64,000 nt of DNA from contig NZ_JAHXYW010000003.1 of the NCBI RefSeq assembly GCF_019969725.1, forward strand, positions 124,001 to 188,000, given 5' to 3'. The notes below the pieces were generated by a model. That model did not search any database. It was not told where the DNA came from and saw nothing but the letters and a program-made list of their open reading frames with translations. Made by a program: the position numbers and the translations under genes. Source of the DNA: Neobacillus bataviensis. GTDB taxonomy: Bacteria; Bacillota; Bacilli; Bacillales_B; DSM-18226. Of the stretch, positions 16,770 to 25,738 are shown in pieces (positions within the stretch are counted from its first letter, which is position 1; every line of letters starts with the position of its first letter).

Positions 16770-18002
16770 ATAGCTCATTTTGCCTTGCATGTAGGATTGG
16801 GCAAGATCCAAAGCTTTTTGTGTCTCACCCTTTTGGTAAAAATATTGAAATAGTTTTTTTTCATAGTGTTCGATTAAGGTTGTGAAACCATTGCTTTTTA
16901 AATAAGGCAGGAAGGTTGTTTCAATTAGCTCATAGTATTGATCGTCTTGCTGATTTAGTTGTAAGAGCTGTAATTGAAAGGGAATCCACAAATCCGACTT
17001 TGCAGTTTTTGCTAAATTCAATCCTTTTTTGGCAAGATCCAATAATTTTTCATTCGAAAGTAAGTTCCCTTTAAAATTTGAACTGATCATTCCATTTAAG
17101 CTAAGTAAATAATGAGGGGTCTTTTCATCAACCAGATTTATGGCTTTTTTGAAATAATCTGTGGACTCCTTATATTTCTTTCTCCTGTAGAGGTCAAAGG
17201 CCAGATTATGATACAACTTGGATTTACGCTCTTTATCATTAATGGCGTCACATGTTCGTATTAGTTGATCGTACCGTTTTTTCGTCTCGTTAAAATCATG
17301 GTGTTCTTTTGAGTTTAATTGGATAAGCATCATCATTTCTGTATCAATGATCCGCTTAATATTTAACGTTTTTTGAAAATAATCAAGAACTTTTTCCGCA
17401 TAGTAATAGGAAATAATATTCGCATTAACAGTATGGTAGGCAAGAGACAAATGGTAATAATATTCAAAATGATGATAGTGACTTTGATCGATCGATATTA
17501 ATATTTGAATGCAATCTCGATATTTTCCCGTAAGAAAATAATAGATTCCTAGGACATGTTTAAACATATTTCGATTTTGCGGAGAGAATGCTGTCTCATT
17601 TTTTTGCAGACCTGTAATAATTACCTTTGCTGCATTTAATTTGTGATGGGATAGATAATATCTCACAGATAGTAATTGATAGAAAACATTAAAATCCTGT
17701 AATTGAATCAAGTTTTCTTTTTCGATTTCGCTTTTCAATTTTTCTGATTCCTCGTTGTTTTGCATCACGAGGGCATCGTGCCAAAGCCTTAATTTCATTT
17801 GAAGTTTTTCATATCTGTCCGTTTCTTCTTCTAGGCAGATATTTAATCTTTTTGACAATAAGTATGTAATTTCCCTTGAGTATTCCGTAATATCTCTTTC
17901 TATCTTGCTTAAATGTGTAACAGAGCAAATTCCTTCACAAAGCTGACTTTGGGTCAAGCCTGCTTTTTCGCGATAAAATTTGATTATTTTCCCATCAATC
18001 AT
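16755..18002 (-). CDS. RNPP-type regulator: XRE helix-turn-helix plus TPR repeats (NprR/PlcR-like)
   Basis: 415 residues. N-terminal XRE HTH at about 1-60 (IIKFYREKAGLTQSQLCEGI, THLSKIERDI), then helical repeats to the end with TPR character, e.g. YHNLAFDLYRRKKYKESTDYFKKAI and LSLAYHTVNANIISYYYAEKVL. This layout and length match peptide-responsive RNPP proteins, which bind secreted, re-imported signalling peptides and often control exported proteases. It lies directly upstream of the giant subtilase, same strand, separated by its own terminator. No convincing pro-peptide gene lies downstream: the small ORFs between 16.5 and 16.75 kb lack a signal sequence. Target genes are inference. Confidence 0.8.
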   Translation of the reverse strand: MIDGKIIKFYREKAGLTQSQLCEGICSVTHLSKIERDITEYSREITYLLSKRLNICLEEETDRYEKLQMKLRLWHDALVMQNNEESEKLKSEIEKENLIQLQDFNVFYQLLSVRYYLSHHKLNAAKVIITGLQKNETAFSPQNRNMFKHVLGIYYFLTGKYRDCIQILISIDQSHYHHFEYYYHLSLAYHTVNANIISYYYAEKVLDYFQKTLNIKRIIDTEMMMLIQLNSKEHHDFNETKKRYDQLIRTCDAINDKERKSKLYHNLAFDLYRRKKYKESTDYFKKAINLVDEKTPHYLLSLNGMISSNFKGNLLSNEKLLDLAKKGLNLAKTAKSDLWIPFQLQLLQLNQQDDQYYELIETTFLPYLKSNGFTTLIEHYEKKLFQYFYQKGETQKALDLAQSYMQGKMSYETPS

Positions 18003-18116
18003 TCATGCACCTCAAGTTGGATTATAACAATAATTATAGATTGCACGTTATATTTTACAATAAATATCGGTATTGTAATAGACAAATATAGATTGTGGAA
18101 ATTTTACAAAGCAAGA

Positions 18117-18145
18117 TTACTGGCTTCCCTTAAATGAGTTATAAT
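18117..18145 (+). promoter_or_regulatory. Promoter of the two-component operon
   Basis: -35 TTACTG (18117-18122), 17-bp spacer, consensus -10 TATAAT (18140-18145), just ahead of the response-regulator gene. Confidence 0.65.
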
Positions 18146-18174
18146 GGAGAAAAAAGGAAGTGACCTGCGGGGAT

Positions 18175-18831
18175 ATGGCTCCACTAGAACCTAAAAAAAT
18201 TAAATTGATTATTGCCGATGATAATTCATTTATTCGGGAAGGCTTAAAAATTATTTTAAATACATATGAAGAATTTGAAGTGTTGGATACGGTGAATAAT
18301 GGAAAAGAAGCTTTGGAATATTGCATAAAGCATGAGGTGGATATTGCCCTGCTGGATATACGCATGCCGAATATGAATGGCGTGGAAGCAACGAAGCTCA
18401 TCAGCGAACAAACCAAAACAAAACCGATTATTTTGACCACCTTTGATGATGATGAGTACATATTGGATGCCATCAAAAATGGCGCGAAAGGTTATTTATT
18501 GAAAAATAATGACCCGGAACGGATTCGGAATGCGATCAAGAGCGTCATGAACGGAAACAGTATCATACAGGATGTTGTATTGGAGAAAATCAAATCTAAC
18601 TTAACAGAAAATAAAGAAACAGAATCAAAAATCGACTCCTCCCTATTTACCGAAAGAGAACGGGAAATCATGTCGCTGATTGCCAAGGGCTATTCAAACA
18701 AAGCCATTTCCAAGCAATTATTTATTTCTGAAGGCACGGTTGCCAATTACATTACCTCTATATTAGGGAAAACCGGCCTCGAGCATCGAACACAAATTGC
18801 CATTTACTATATTACTGGGAAAGTTGAATAA
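18175..18831 (+). CDS. NarL/LuxR-family response regulator
   Basis: About 218 residues from the ATG at 18175. A GTG at 18160 is also in frame, but AAGGAAG abuts it, so the later start is likelier. Receiver domain: IKLIIADDNSFIREGL acidic pair, phospho-Asp in VDIALLDIRMPNMNGVEA, Thr in PIILTTFDDD, Lys in KGYLLKN. C-terminal LuxR HTH: LFTEREREIMSLIAKGYSNKAISKQLF and GTVANYITSILGKTGL. Followed at +1 bp by its kinase and then an ABC exporter, the arrangement of B. subtilis yvfTU with yvfRS. It probably activates the exporter genes. Confidence 0.93.
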   Translation: MAPLEPKKIKLIIADDNSFIREGLKIILNTYEEFEVLDTVNNGKEALEYCIKHEVDIALLDIRMPNMNGVEATKLISEQTKTKPIILTTFDDDEYILDAIKNGAKGYLLKNNDPERIRNAIKSVMNGNSIIQDVVLEKIKSNLTENKETESKIDSSLFTEREREIMSLIAKGYSNKAISKQLFISEGTVANYITSILGKTGLEHRTQIAIYYITGKVE

Positions 18832-18832
18832 G

Positions 18833-19939
18833 ATGGATTTTTGGATTATTTTTAGCAAGCTCGCTTTATTAATTTTTATAGCCTTCACCTGTGTCAGGGC
18901 TGAAGTTAGTCATATTTCATGGGTTGTTTTCGCTATTCTACTTTATTTCTGTATAAATATTACCTTAAATATCTTTAAAAGAATTTCTATAAAAAGAATC
19001 CTGTTATTCCTCTCAATCGGAATATCGATTACATCCTATTTCGAGATAAATTCGTTATTTATCTTACTTTTACCGTTAGCCCTGATTGAATTGACAGCTG
19101 ATTTTTTCAATAAAAAAATTATCATTCTGCTCATTTCCATTGTCCCTATATTGAACATTTATGAAACACTACAGCCCCTTTATGGATTAGTGTCGATTTT
19201 TTGTTACATGATTTTTACCATTACATCAGTGTACGGGGATCGACTGTTAAAAGATGAAAAACAAATGGATTCAATGAGAAAAACGCTTCAAAAAATGACC
19301 AAAAACTTAAATGAAAATACAGAATACATCCGCCAGTCGGAATATACCTTTAAATTAGAAGAACGTAATCGAATTTCACAGGAAATCCACGATAAAATCG
19401 GGCACTCCATTACGGGGGCACTTTTTCAAATGGAAGCAGCCAAGCGGTTAATCGAAACTGACAAACTCAAAGCAACAGAGCTGCTGCAAAATGCCATTAA
19501 TATTTCTAAGGATGGGATTGAAAACATTCGATTGACACTTAAAAATATGAAACCTCCTTCTGAACAGGTGGGGATTCATCGGGTCAAGCTGATGATTGAC
19601 GAATTTGCCGCAAAACATCAAACCAAATCAGTCCTCACTCATGATGGCAATTTAGATATCATTACCCCGATTCAATGGAAAATCATCCATGAAAATATCA
19701 CAGAAGCTTTAACCAACACTATGAAATATTCCAATGCAACGCTCGTCTCAGTCGAATTGAAGGTGTTAAACAAAATGATCCGGGTAGAAATTAAGGACAA
19801 TGGTTCCGGTGCGGAAAAAATTAAAAAAGGGCTTGGTATCATCGGGATGGAGGAACGTACTGCTTCCGTGAACGGGAAAATTATTGTCGATGGAACCCGT
19901 GGATTTTCCGTCACCACCCTCCTCCCCATTCATCCGTGA
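18833..19939 (+). CDS. DesK/NarX-type sensor histidine kinase
   Basis: 368 residues from the ATG at 18833, one base after the regulator stop. About five N-terminal membrane helices (to about 135) with almost no extracytoplasmic loop, as in membrane- or drug-sensing kinases. A coiled stretch (KQMDSMRKTLQKMTKNLN) leads to the HisKA_3 box RNRISQEIHDKIGHSITGAL, phosphorylated on the His of EIHDKIGH. The ATPase domain has NITEALTNTMKYSNAT, the G1 box IKDNGSGAE and GLGIIGMEERTASV. Partner of the preceding response regulator; transcript ends at the strong terminator after it. Confidence 0.92.
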   Translation: MDFWIIFSKLALLIFIAFTCVRAEVSHISWVVFAILLYFCINITLNIFKRISIKRILLFLSIGISITSYFEINSLFILLLPLALIELTADFFNKKIIILLISIVPILNIYETLQPLYGLVSIFCYMIFTITSVYGDRLLKDEKQMDSMRKTLQKMTKNLNENTEYIRQSEYTFKLEERNRISQEIHDKIGHSITGALFQMEAAKRLIETDKLKATELLQNAINISKDGIENIRLTLKNMKPPSEQVGIHRVKLMIDEFAAKHQTKSVLTHDGNLDIITPIQWKIIHENITEALTNTMKYSNATLVSVELKVLNKMIRVEIKDNGSGAEKIKKGLGIIGMEERTASVNGKIIVDGTRGFSVTTLLPIHP

Positions 19940-19974
19940 AAAACTCACGCAAACAATATGAATATTCTCATGTG

Positions 19975-20018
19975 AAAAGAATGAACGATTGCACTTATCT
20001 CCGTTCATTCTTTTTTTT
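19975..20018 (+). terminator. Terminator between the two-component genes and the ABC operon
   Basis: Perfect 13-base arms (AAAAGAATGAACG at 19975-19987, complement at 20002-20014) and an 8-T run. Expression of the ABC genes must therefore come from readthrough or from a promoter in the 40 bp after it. Confidence 0.9.
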
Positions 20019-20054
20019 ATACTTAAACCACACAAACGATTTAGGGGTGAAAAA

Positions 20055-20993
20055 ATGAACGTATTAGAAATTAAAAATTTAACCAAAAAATTCAGTGATT
20101 TTATTGCTGTCGATAATATGTCTTTATCAGTTGCCAAGGGAGAAATATTTGGTTTCCTGGGTGCTAATGGCGCAGGAAAAAGTACCACCATCAATATGAT
20201 TGCCGGCCTTTTGCGGAGTAATGAAGGTGTTATCAATATTCTTGGTAAGAATGCTGTCAAAAACAGCCGTTTTGCCAAAATGAACATTGGGATGGTTCCT
20301 CAAGATTTAGCGATCTATGAAGACATGACCGCCTATGAAAATGTGAAATTCTTTGCTGGACTCTATGGCCTGCGGGGTCAGGAACTAAATGAAAGAGTGG
20401 AAGAAGCGCTGGAGTTCGTCGGTCTTCAGGATAAACATAAAAGTTATCCCAATAGTTTTTCGGGCGGAATGAAACGAAGGCTGAATATTGCCTGTGCCAT
20501 TGCTCACCGTCCAAAACTGATCATTATGGATGAACCAACGGTAGGAATTGATCCGCAATCACGGAATTATATCTTAAATTCCGTTCGAAAATTAAATGAA
20601 ATGGGCTGCACCATTATTTATACTAGTCACTATATGGAGGAAGTCGAGGAAATCTGTTCTCGCATTGCGATTATTGACCATGGCAAGATCATTGCAGAAG
20701 GTACAAAGGAACAGCTAAAATCCATCATCACCAATACGAAGGATTTATGGATTGAAGTCAAATCAACGGAAAAAGTAAATATGGAGTCCATAAAAGCAAT
20801 CAATGGTGTGGAAGCTGTACAGGTTGATGAAAATCTTATCAAAATAAACTCGGACACTGGCGTTAATAATCTTAATAAAATCATTGAGCATTTTATCAAT
20901 AGTCATATTGAAATCCGCTCCCTTCAAGAAAAAGCGCCGAACTTAGAAACTGTTTTCTTAACATTAACAGGGAGAAATCTGCGTGACCAATAA
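20055..20993 (+). CDS. ABC transporter ATP-binding protein (drug/antibiotic exporter type)
   Basis: 312 residues from the ATG at 20055 (AGGGGTG ribosome site). Walker A GANGAGKSTT, Q-loop VPQDLAIYEDMT, signature FSGGMKRRLN, Walker B LIIMDEPTVGID, H-loop YTSHYMEEVEE. A C-terminal ~90-residue extension ends AFS-like NLETVFLTLTGRNLRD, typical of DrrA/NatA-type exporters. Works with the two ABC-2 permeases that follow (12-bp gap) to extrude an antibiotic, lipid or ion; substrate unknown. Confidence 0.95.
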   Translation: MNVLEIKNLTKKFSDFIAVDNMSLSVAKGEIFGFLGANGAGKSTTINMIAGLLRSNEGVINILGKNAVKNSRFAKMNIGMVPQDLAIYEDMTAYENVKFFAGLYGLRGQELNERVEEALEFVGLQDKHKSYPNSFSGGMKRRLNIACAIAHRPKLIIMDEPTVGIDPQSRNYILNSVRKLNEMGCTIIYTSHYMEEVEEICSRIAIIDHGKIIAEGTKEQLKSIITNTKDLWIEVKSTEKVNMESIKAINGVEAVQVDENLIKINSDTGVNNLNKIIEHFINSHIEIRSLQEKAPNLETVFLTLTGRNLRDQ

Positions 20994-21005
20994 GGGGGAT
21001 TTACT

Positions 21006-22118
21006 TTGAACATATTGAATATTGCTTGGAAAGGAATTAAAACGGACTTCCGGGATACTAGGACCTTGTTTTTTATGCTCGCTTTTCCGGTCGTGTTGAT
21101 GCTTGTACTCGGATCTGCCTTATCGAATACCTTTGGGGATAGCCTTCCTGTGGATGACATTCATGTTTTATATCAAGATACTTCACAAACTGAAAATTTT
21201 AATCAATTTATCAAGACAGCCGAAAAATCTGGGATTCACTTTCAAAAAGTGACCGAAAACATCAATCCCAAAAATGAAGTAAGACAAGGCAAATATGACG
21301 GATATGTAGAAGTGACACAACGGGGTTTACAGCTGTATGTCAATAACGGGAACAGCATCGAAGGGAATATCCTTCAAGGAATGATCACTTCCTATGTTGA
21401 TAAATACAATATTGCTTCAGAGATCATGAAGGTTGCCCCTGAGAAGCTGGCAAGTGCTTTTACCGGCGAGAGGAAGGATGATTATATTAAGGAAACTTCG
21501 ATCCTTCCAAATAAACAGCCAGGCTCAATGGATTATTACGCGATTGTAATCACAACGATGATTGTCCTTTATGGAGCGATGTCGTCAAGTTCCTTAATAA
21601 TCAGTGAAAGGGTCAGAAAAACGGCAGACCGTTTAATTGCCTCACCTGTGAGGAAAAGTGAAATTTTTATCGGGAAAGTTCTAGGGAGTCTTGTAAGCAA
21701 TACCATATGTGTCCTATTAGTCATTTTGTTTAGCAAACTATTTTTTAAAGCGAATTGGGGCGAGCATTTAGGGATGGTTATCCTCGTCTTGCTGACAGAA
21801 ATCATCTTTGCCGTCAGCATGGGAATTGGACTCAGCTTTTTGACGAAGACAAGTGCGGCTCCAAGAATTATCATCATGCTGTTTGTCCAGTTAGCGTCAT
21901 TTTTCGGTGGAGCCTATTTTAAAATTGATAATCCGCAAGGAATCTTTAAATTTATTACGGACCTCTCTCCCCTTACCTGGATAAATTCAGCCATTACTAA
22001 AATGATTTATGCAAATGACCTTTCAGCAGCCATTCCTGCAGTGACCATCCATTTGTCTGGAGCACTACTATTCTTACTAGTGGCTGTCATTTCTTTACAA
22101 AAACGGGAGGGATTATAA
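21006..22118 (+). CDS. ABC-2 type permease, first subunit
   Basis: 370 residues with TTG start at 21006, supported by AAGGGGG 8 nt upstream. One N-terminal helix (FFMLAFPVVLMLVLGSAL), a ~150-residue outside loop, then five C-terminal helices including YYAIVITTMIVLYGAMSSSSLI and the SERVRKTADRLIASPVRKSE cytoplasmic coupling segment. This is the ABC2_membrane_3 layout. Stop overlaps the next start by one base (TAATG), so the two permeases are coupled and probably form a heterodimer. Confidence 0.9.
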   Translation: MNILNIAWKGIKTDFRDTRTLFFMLAFPVVLMLVLGSALSNTFGDSLPVDDIHVLYQDTSQTENFNQFIKTAEKSGIHFQKVTENINPKNEVRQGKYDGYVEVTQRGLQLYVNNGNSIEGNILQGMITSYVDKYNIASEIMKVAPEKLASAFTGERKDDYIKETSILPNKQPGSMDYYAIVITTMIVLYGAMSSSSLIISERVRKTADRLIASPVRKSEIFIGKVLGSLVSNTICVLLVILFSKLFFKANWGEHLGMVILVLLTEIIFAVSMGIGLSFLTKTSAAPRIIIMLFVQLASFFGGAYFKIDNPQGIFKFITDLSPLTWINSAITKMIYANDLSAAIPAVTIHLSGALLFLLVAVISLQKREGL

Positions 22119-23263
22119 TGAAGGATATCCTCTGGTTAATTCAAAATACGCTAAGTGTAACGTTCCGACAAAAGAAAAATATTATTTTATATCTTTGTAT
22201 GCCATTAATTGGTATCTTTATTTCCCTGCTCGTGTATGGCGGGGATCAAAAAGCAATCCTGCATGTCGGAATTGTCAACCAGGACAATAGTGAAATCGCA
22301 TCCGATACAATCAAATTTCTAAAAGGCTTGGAAAATGTTAAAGTTGTAGAAATTCCAAATGCAAAAACTAAAGATAAAATCATTTCCGGCGAGCTGGATA
22401 GTGTCATTACGTTTGAAAAAGGGTACTCAGAAAGTGTATTATCCGGTAATCCTGCACATATACAGATCACTTCGATTAAGGGAGCTCAAATCACAGGATT
22501 TGTTAAATCCTATTTATATCAATATGTCGATAATATTTCGACGATTAGTATTGCCGCTGCTGGAAATCAACAAACCTTTAAGCAGATGTATCATGATTTT
22601 CAACAAACCAACTACAAGCTGACCACTCATTCCTTAAAGGATATATCCAAAAACAAGAATATGACCAATCAAACAATTGGCTTCCTAATCATGATCATGC
22701 TTATGTCTGCAGGAAATATGTCAGAGATTATTCTTCTTGAAAAAGAAAACAGAACCTATTTCCGCTTGCTTTCGACACCCATAAATGCAAGAAAATATTT
22801 ATTAGCGAATGTTTCAGTGAACATGATTATTATGACGATTCAGGTTTTCATCACGTTAACAATCATGAAAATCCTTTTTAATATCGGCATTAACATGTCA
22901 TTTTGGCAGGCAGCGTTCGTGATGATTCTATTTTCATTTATTTCAGTAGGGCTCAATTTAGTGATTGTTGCATTTTCAAATAGCCGAAGTGCTGCAGGAG
23001 CAATGCAAAATTTGATTATTACCCCGACAGTTATGATTTCCGGATGCTTCTGGCCAGTCGAAGTTATGCCAAAAACGCTGCAAAAAATAGCTGATTTCCT
23101 GCCGCAGCGCTGGACCTTGGCTACCCTAACAAAACTGCAAGAAGGAACCTCCTTCAGCAGTTTATCATTAAATTTTATGATTCTTATTGGTTTTGCGGCT
23201 GCCTTTTTCCTTATAGCCGTTTATAAGTTTAGCAGAAATAATTCTACTCAGAACTTTGTGTGA
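22118..23263 (+). CDS. ABC-2 type permease, second subunit
   Basis: 381 residues. Same fold as the preceding permease: helix near residue 20 (IILYLCMPLIGIFISLLVY), outside loop, helix block from about 185 with MIMLMSAGNMSEIILLEKENRTYFRLLSTPINARKY as coupling region (read in two parts), and a final PQRWTLATLTKLQEG motif seen in ABC-2 exporters. Translationally coupled to the first permease. Followed by a bidirectional terminator. Confidence 0.9.
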   Translation: MKDILWLIQNTLSVTFRQKKNIILYLCMPLIGIFISLLVYGGDQKAILHVGIVNQDNSEIASDTIKFLKGLENVKVVEIPNAKTKDKIISGELDSVITFEKGYSESVLSGNPAHIQITSIKGAQITGFVKSYLYQYVDNISTISIAAAGNQQTFKQMYHDFQQTNYKLTTHSLKDISKNKNMTNQTIGFLIMIMLMSAGNMSEIILLEKENRTYFRLLSTPINARKYLLANVSVNMIIMTIQVFITLTIMKILFNIGINMSFWQAAFVMILFSFISVGLNLVIVAFSNSRSAAGAMQNLIITPTVMISGCFWPVEVMPKTLQKIADFLPQRWTLATLTKLQEGTSFSSLSLNFMILIGFAAAFFLIAVYKFSRNNSTQNFV

Positions 23264-23297
23264 AAAAAGCCTGTTCCTTTTTAGGAACAGGCTTTCA
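23264..23297. terminator. Bidirectional terminator between the ABC operon and the DUF3231 gene
   Basis: AAAGCCTGTTCCT / AGGAACAGGCTTT with TTTT-rich loop and T-runs on both sides; between convergent genes. Its arms share the CAGCCTGTTCC core with the terminator at 29252-29282. Confidence 0.85.
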
Positions 23298-23310
23298 TTT
23301 TACAAGGGTC

Positions 23311-23823
23311 TTAACAATCACCATGCTTATTTAGATGCAAAGGAGGCGGGATGAGCCAGCCTTTCTCTTTATTTAAGCGAAGTAATTTTCCCCCAAGTGC
23401 TGCCTTTTGATTGTGCATTTGAAGATATAACATGGCAACGTCTTCCCTAATTGATTTACCGATCACTTGGCTGTATGCTACAAGTCCCGCTGCAATATCT
23501 GCTGAAAGTGTAGAGGCAATAGCTGGATCAGGGATTCTAGCTCCAACCGGTATATCCTCTAAACATGCTTCAGGCGGCTCCGGTGCTGCTGGCGGTAAAC
23601 CGATACCATTTTCTTTTAAGAGTTCTTCTACTTGTTTCTTGTCATGCTGGCAAATATCAATTGCTTCTTGTAATAATTTTTTTAAATCATCGTCACCGGC
23701 ATGGTTAATCATGGTTTGATATCCTGCAATCATACCATTTCCTGCTAATACTGATGCCCAAAGATCAAAAGCTTCACCGTAGTGTAATGGTTCCTCTTTA
23801 GGATTTCCACTTAAAATTCCCAT
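23311..23823 (-). CDS. DUF3231 protein, single domain
   Basis: 170 residues from the ATG at 23823, preceded by AAGGAGGG at 6 nt; an upstream in-frame ATG has no ribosome site. DUF3231 proteins are helical, ferritin-like modules found in spore formers. Here: EPLHYGEAFDLWASVLAGNGMI, a CQHDKKQVEELLKENGI helix, PPAAPEPPEA and a terminal KGWLIPPPL motif that recurs in the family. No catalytic assignment exists. Two other DUF3231 loci lie within 3 kb (a remnant at 23.9 kb, a double-domain protein at 26.7 kb). Confidence 0.8.
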   Translation of the reverse strand: MGILSGNPKEEPLHYGEAFDLWASVLAGNGMIAGYQTMINHAGDDDLKKLLQEAIDICQHDKKQVEELLKENGIGLPPAAPEPPEACLEDIPVGARIPDPAIASTLSADIAAGLVAYSQVIGKSIREDVAMLYLQMHNQKAALGGKLLRLNKEKGWLIPPPLHLNKHGDC

Positions 23824-23924
23824 TGTTGCCCTCCTTAGTAAATAGGAAAATGAATTCATTTAAAGTGCCACCTTTCTTAGAGCACATAAATAACCTTCCC
23901 AATATTAATTAAATGATTCCAAAA

Positions 23925-24101
23925 TTATTGTTTCTTAGTTGCCAATTGCTCCCGATTATCTGCTAGCGGCGGCTGCTTCAGCCATCCGTATTTTATTAAT
24001 AATTCGGCTCCGTCCTCTGCATATAATCCTGCCTCCTCCATTTGCTTCTTAAATTCCAAAGCTAAATCCCTTCTTTGAGAAACAAGAATATGTTTAATAG
24101 T
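23925..24101 (-). pseudogene. C-terminal remnant of a DUF3231-type gene
   Basis: An open minus-strand frame of 58 codons follows an in-frame TAA at 24102-24104 and has no proper start. It reads ...LVSQRRDLALEFKKQMEEAG, then LYAEDGAELLIKYGWLKQPP and ends TKKQ at 23925. The GWLKQPP ending and the EDGAELLI helix are those of DUF3231 C-termini (compare KGWMEQPP in the 26.7-kb gene). The rest of the gene is gone, so it is a decayed paralogue. Confidence 0.7.
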
Positions 24102-24168
24102 TTACTGAATAAATTTCCATTTTTATGGAAAAATATATCTTACATCTAAGAAGTACAACATTGAAAAA

Positions 24169-24193
24169 GGTCTGGGAAATATATTCCCAGACC
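24169..24193 (-). terminator. Terminator of the 46-residue gene
   Basis: Perfect arms GGTCTGGGAA / TTCCCAGACC with minus-strand TTTTTC tail. Confidence 0.8.
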
Positions 24194-24215
24194 AATTCAC
24201 CCTATCAATACTTTA

Positions 24216-24356
24216 TTAACTCTTTTGAACTTGATCTACTTGATTGTTTCCATATCCAGGGACACTGCCCGCATGCTCTTGATGATATTTAGTCCCTGAA
24301 CCCTGTTGGTATTTGCCTTTTTGATTCTCATTTCTGTTTGGTTGTTGATTTGACAT
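24216..24356 (-). CDS. Small hydrophilic protein, 46 residues, unknown
   Basis: ATG at 24356 with an excellent TGGAGGTAGG ribosome site, ending at a TAA before a clean terminator, so it is very likely a real monocistronic gene. Sequence begins MSNQQPNRNENQKGKYQQ and ends NNQVDQVQKS; very rich in Gln, Asn and Gly, no hydrophobic segment, no Cys. Composition resembles small spore-associated proteins, and it lies among spore-related genes, but I recognise no family. Confidence 0.7.
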   Translation of the reverse strand: MSNQQPNRNENQKGKYQQGSGTKYHQEHAGSVPGYGNNQVDQVQKS

Positions 24357-24416
24357 AAATACCTACCTCCAAAGTTGAAGAAGGTGAGCATGTTCTATTG
24401 CCCATCCTTATATTTA

Positions 24417-24590
24417 CTAACGACGATGTTCGATAAGGTCATATACACCCAAAACGATGTGAGCTAATCCGAAACCAAAAACGGTATTGGCAATCATTTT
24501 ATTTGTTCCCCGTTTTTGTTTTAATGCATACCCAGTCGCGGTTACGGCTGAGCCTAATGCAGTTGGTATTAAACCTTCACGAATATTCAT
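24417..24590 (-). CDS. Small membrane protein, 57 residues, unknown
   Basis: ATG at 24590 with AGGGGG 8 nt upstream (a longer frame from 24629 has none). Reads MNIREGLIPTALGSAVTATG, a KQKRGTNKM linker, then a second hydrophobic stretch FGFGLAHIVLGVYDLIEH and a basic end. Two short membrane segments. Similar small proteins are common in Bacillus but I cannot name this one. Confidence 0.65.
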   Translation of the reverse strand: MNIREGLIPTALGSAVTATGYALKQKRGTNKMIANTVFGFGLAHIVLGVYDLIEHRR

Positions 24591-24709
24591 GTATAATCCC
24601 CCTACATCGAAGTTAGATAATGGTGTCAATTCACCATTTTTAGTGTTGCCTCAAAGGATACATCTATGCTTATTCCAGGTGTATTAAATATCTATAAGAT
24701 AGTGCCATT

Positions 24710-25738
24710 CTATGTGAAATATTCTAATTTTGCATTTGGGAAAAACTTTTCCATATAACCGTAAAGATGGGTTTTTAAATCTTCTTCTTCTTCCTTTTGA
24801 TAAATGTATTTGCCAATTCCATATTTCCCCCATTTATATCTTCTTTTTTCTTCATCCAATTCTAATTTTGTCATCGGATAGTTTTTTTCAATTACTTTTT
24901 TAGCCGGTTTGGTAAAACGGTGTTGAATAAATTCGAAGGTTAAGTCCTCCTTAGCCTCCGGAGGCAATTCTGCTTGCAAACGTTCAAACATATATTTATA
25001 CCCTTCCTCCCACCCCTCATGCAGGTAAATGGGAGCAACGATGAAACCAAGCGGGTACCCTGCTCTTGCGACTTTTCCCGCCGCCTCAATCCTTTTCTCC
25101 AATGGCGAGGTCCCCGGCTCAAAGTTCTTAATGACATAATCGGCGTTAACACTAAACCGAAATCTGGTTTTCCCATTATGTTGCGCATCAAGGAGATGAT
25201 CCACATGATGAAACTTAGTTACAAATCTAAGTTTTCCAAGTTCTGATTTGCCAAAATGCTCAATGGCTCTTTTTAACGTATGGGTTAAGTGATCAATCCC
25301 CACAATATCGGACGTACAGGAGGCTTCAAACCTTGTCGGCTCCGGAGCCCGCTCCTCCATGTATTTATCGGCAGCTTCAAGAATCTCCTCGACATTCACG
25401 TATGTACGGATATATGGTTTACTGCCCATTGTTGTTTGTAAATAACAATAATGACAATGCCCCATACATCCAGTCGCGAATGGAATGGCATACTCTGCCG
25501 AAGGCTTAGAAGTATCGAATTTCAGTGTTTTTCTAATACCAACTACCAGTGTTGACTTAGCAACTCGGTATCTTTGGAAGTCATTGTCACCGGGCAAATT
25601 TCTAACTTGATTATGGGATGTGGTATAACGGATTTCGACATCCATCTTTTCAAACTTTTCTAGAAGTTCTTGTCCTAACGGATAGTCCAATGCATCTGGT
25701 TCAAAGTAAACCAATTTAGGTGTGAAGGGGTTATTCAT
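24710..25738 (-). CDS. splB: Spore photoproduct lyase (radical SAM)
   Basis: 342 residues, the same length as B. subtilis SplB. The ATG at 25738 overlaps the splA stop (ATGA), the classical coupling; a GTG four codons earlier is also possible. Radical-SAM cluster CX3CX2C in ATGCMGHCHYCYLQTTMGSK; conserved hydrogen-donor Cys in FEASCTSDIVGIDHLTH; C-terminus NAKLEYFT. The enzyme repairs 5-thyminyl-5,6-dihydrothymine in germinating spores using SAM and a [4Fe-4S] cluster. It is made in the forespore; no clear sigma-G promoter could be picked by eye. Confidence 0.97.
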   Translation of the reverse strand: MNNPFTPKLVYFEPDALDYPLGQELLEKFEKMDVEIRYTTSHNQVRNLPGDNDFQRYRVAKSTLVVGIRKTLKFDTSKPSAEYAIPFATGCMGHCHYCYLQTTMGSKPYIRTYVNVEEILEAADKYMEERAPEPTRFEASCTSDIVGIDHLTHTLKRAIEHFGKSELGKLRFVTKFHHVDHLLDAQHNGKTRFRFSVNADYVIKNFEPGTSPLEKRIEAAGKVARAGYPLGFIVAPIYLHEGWEEGYKYMFERLQAELPPEAKEDLTFEFIQHRFTKPAKKVIEKNYPMTKLELDEEKRRYKWGKYGIGKYIYQKEEEEDLKTHLYGYMEKFFPNAKLEYFT

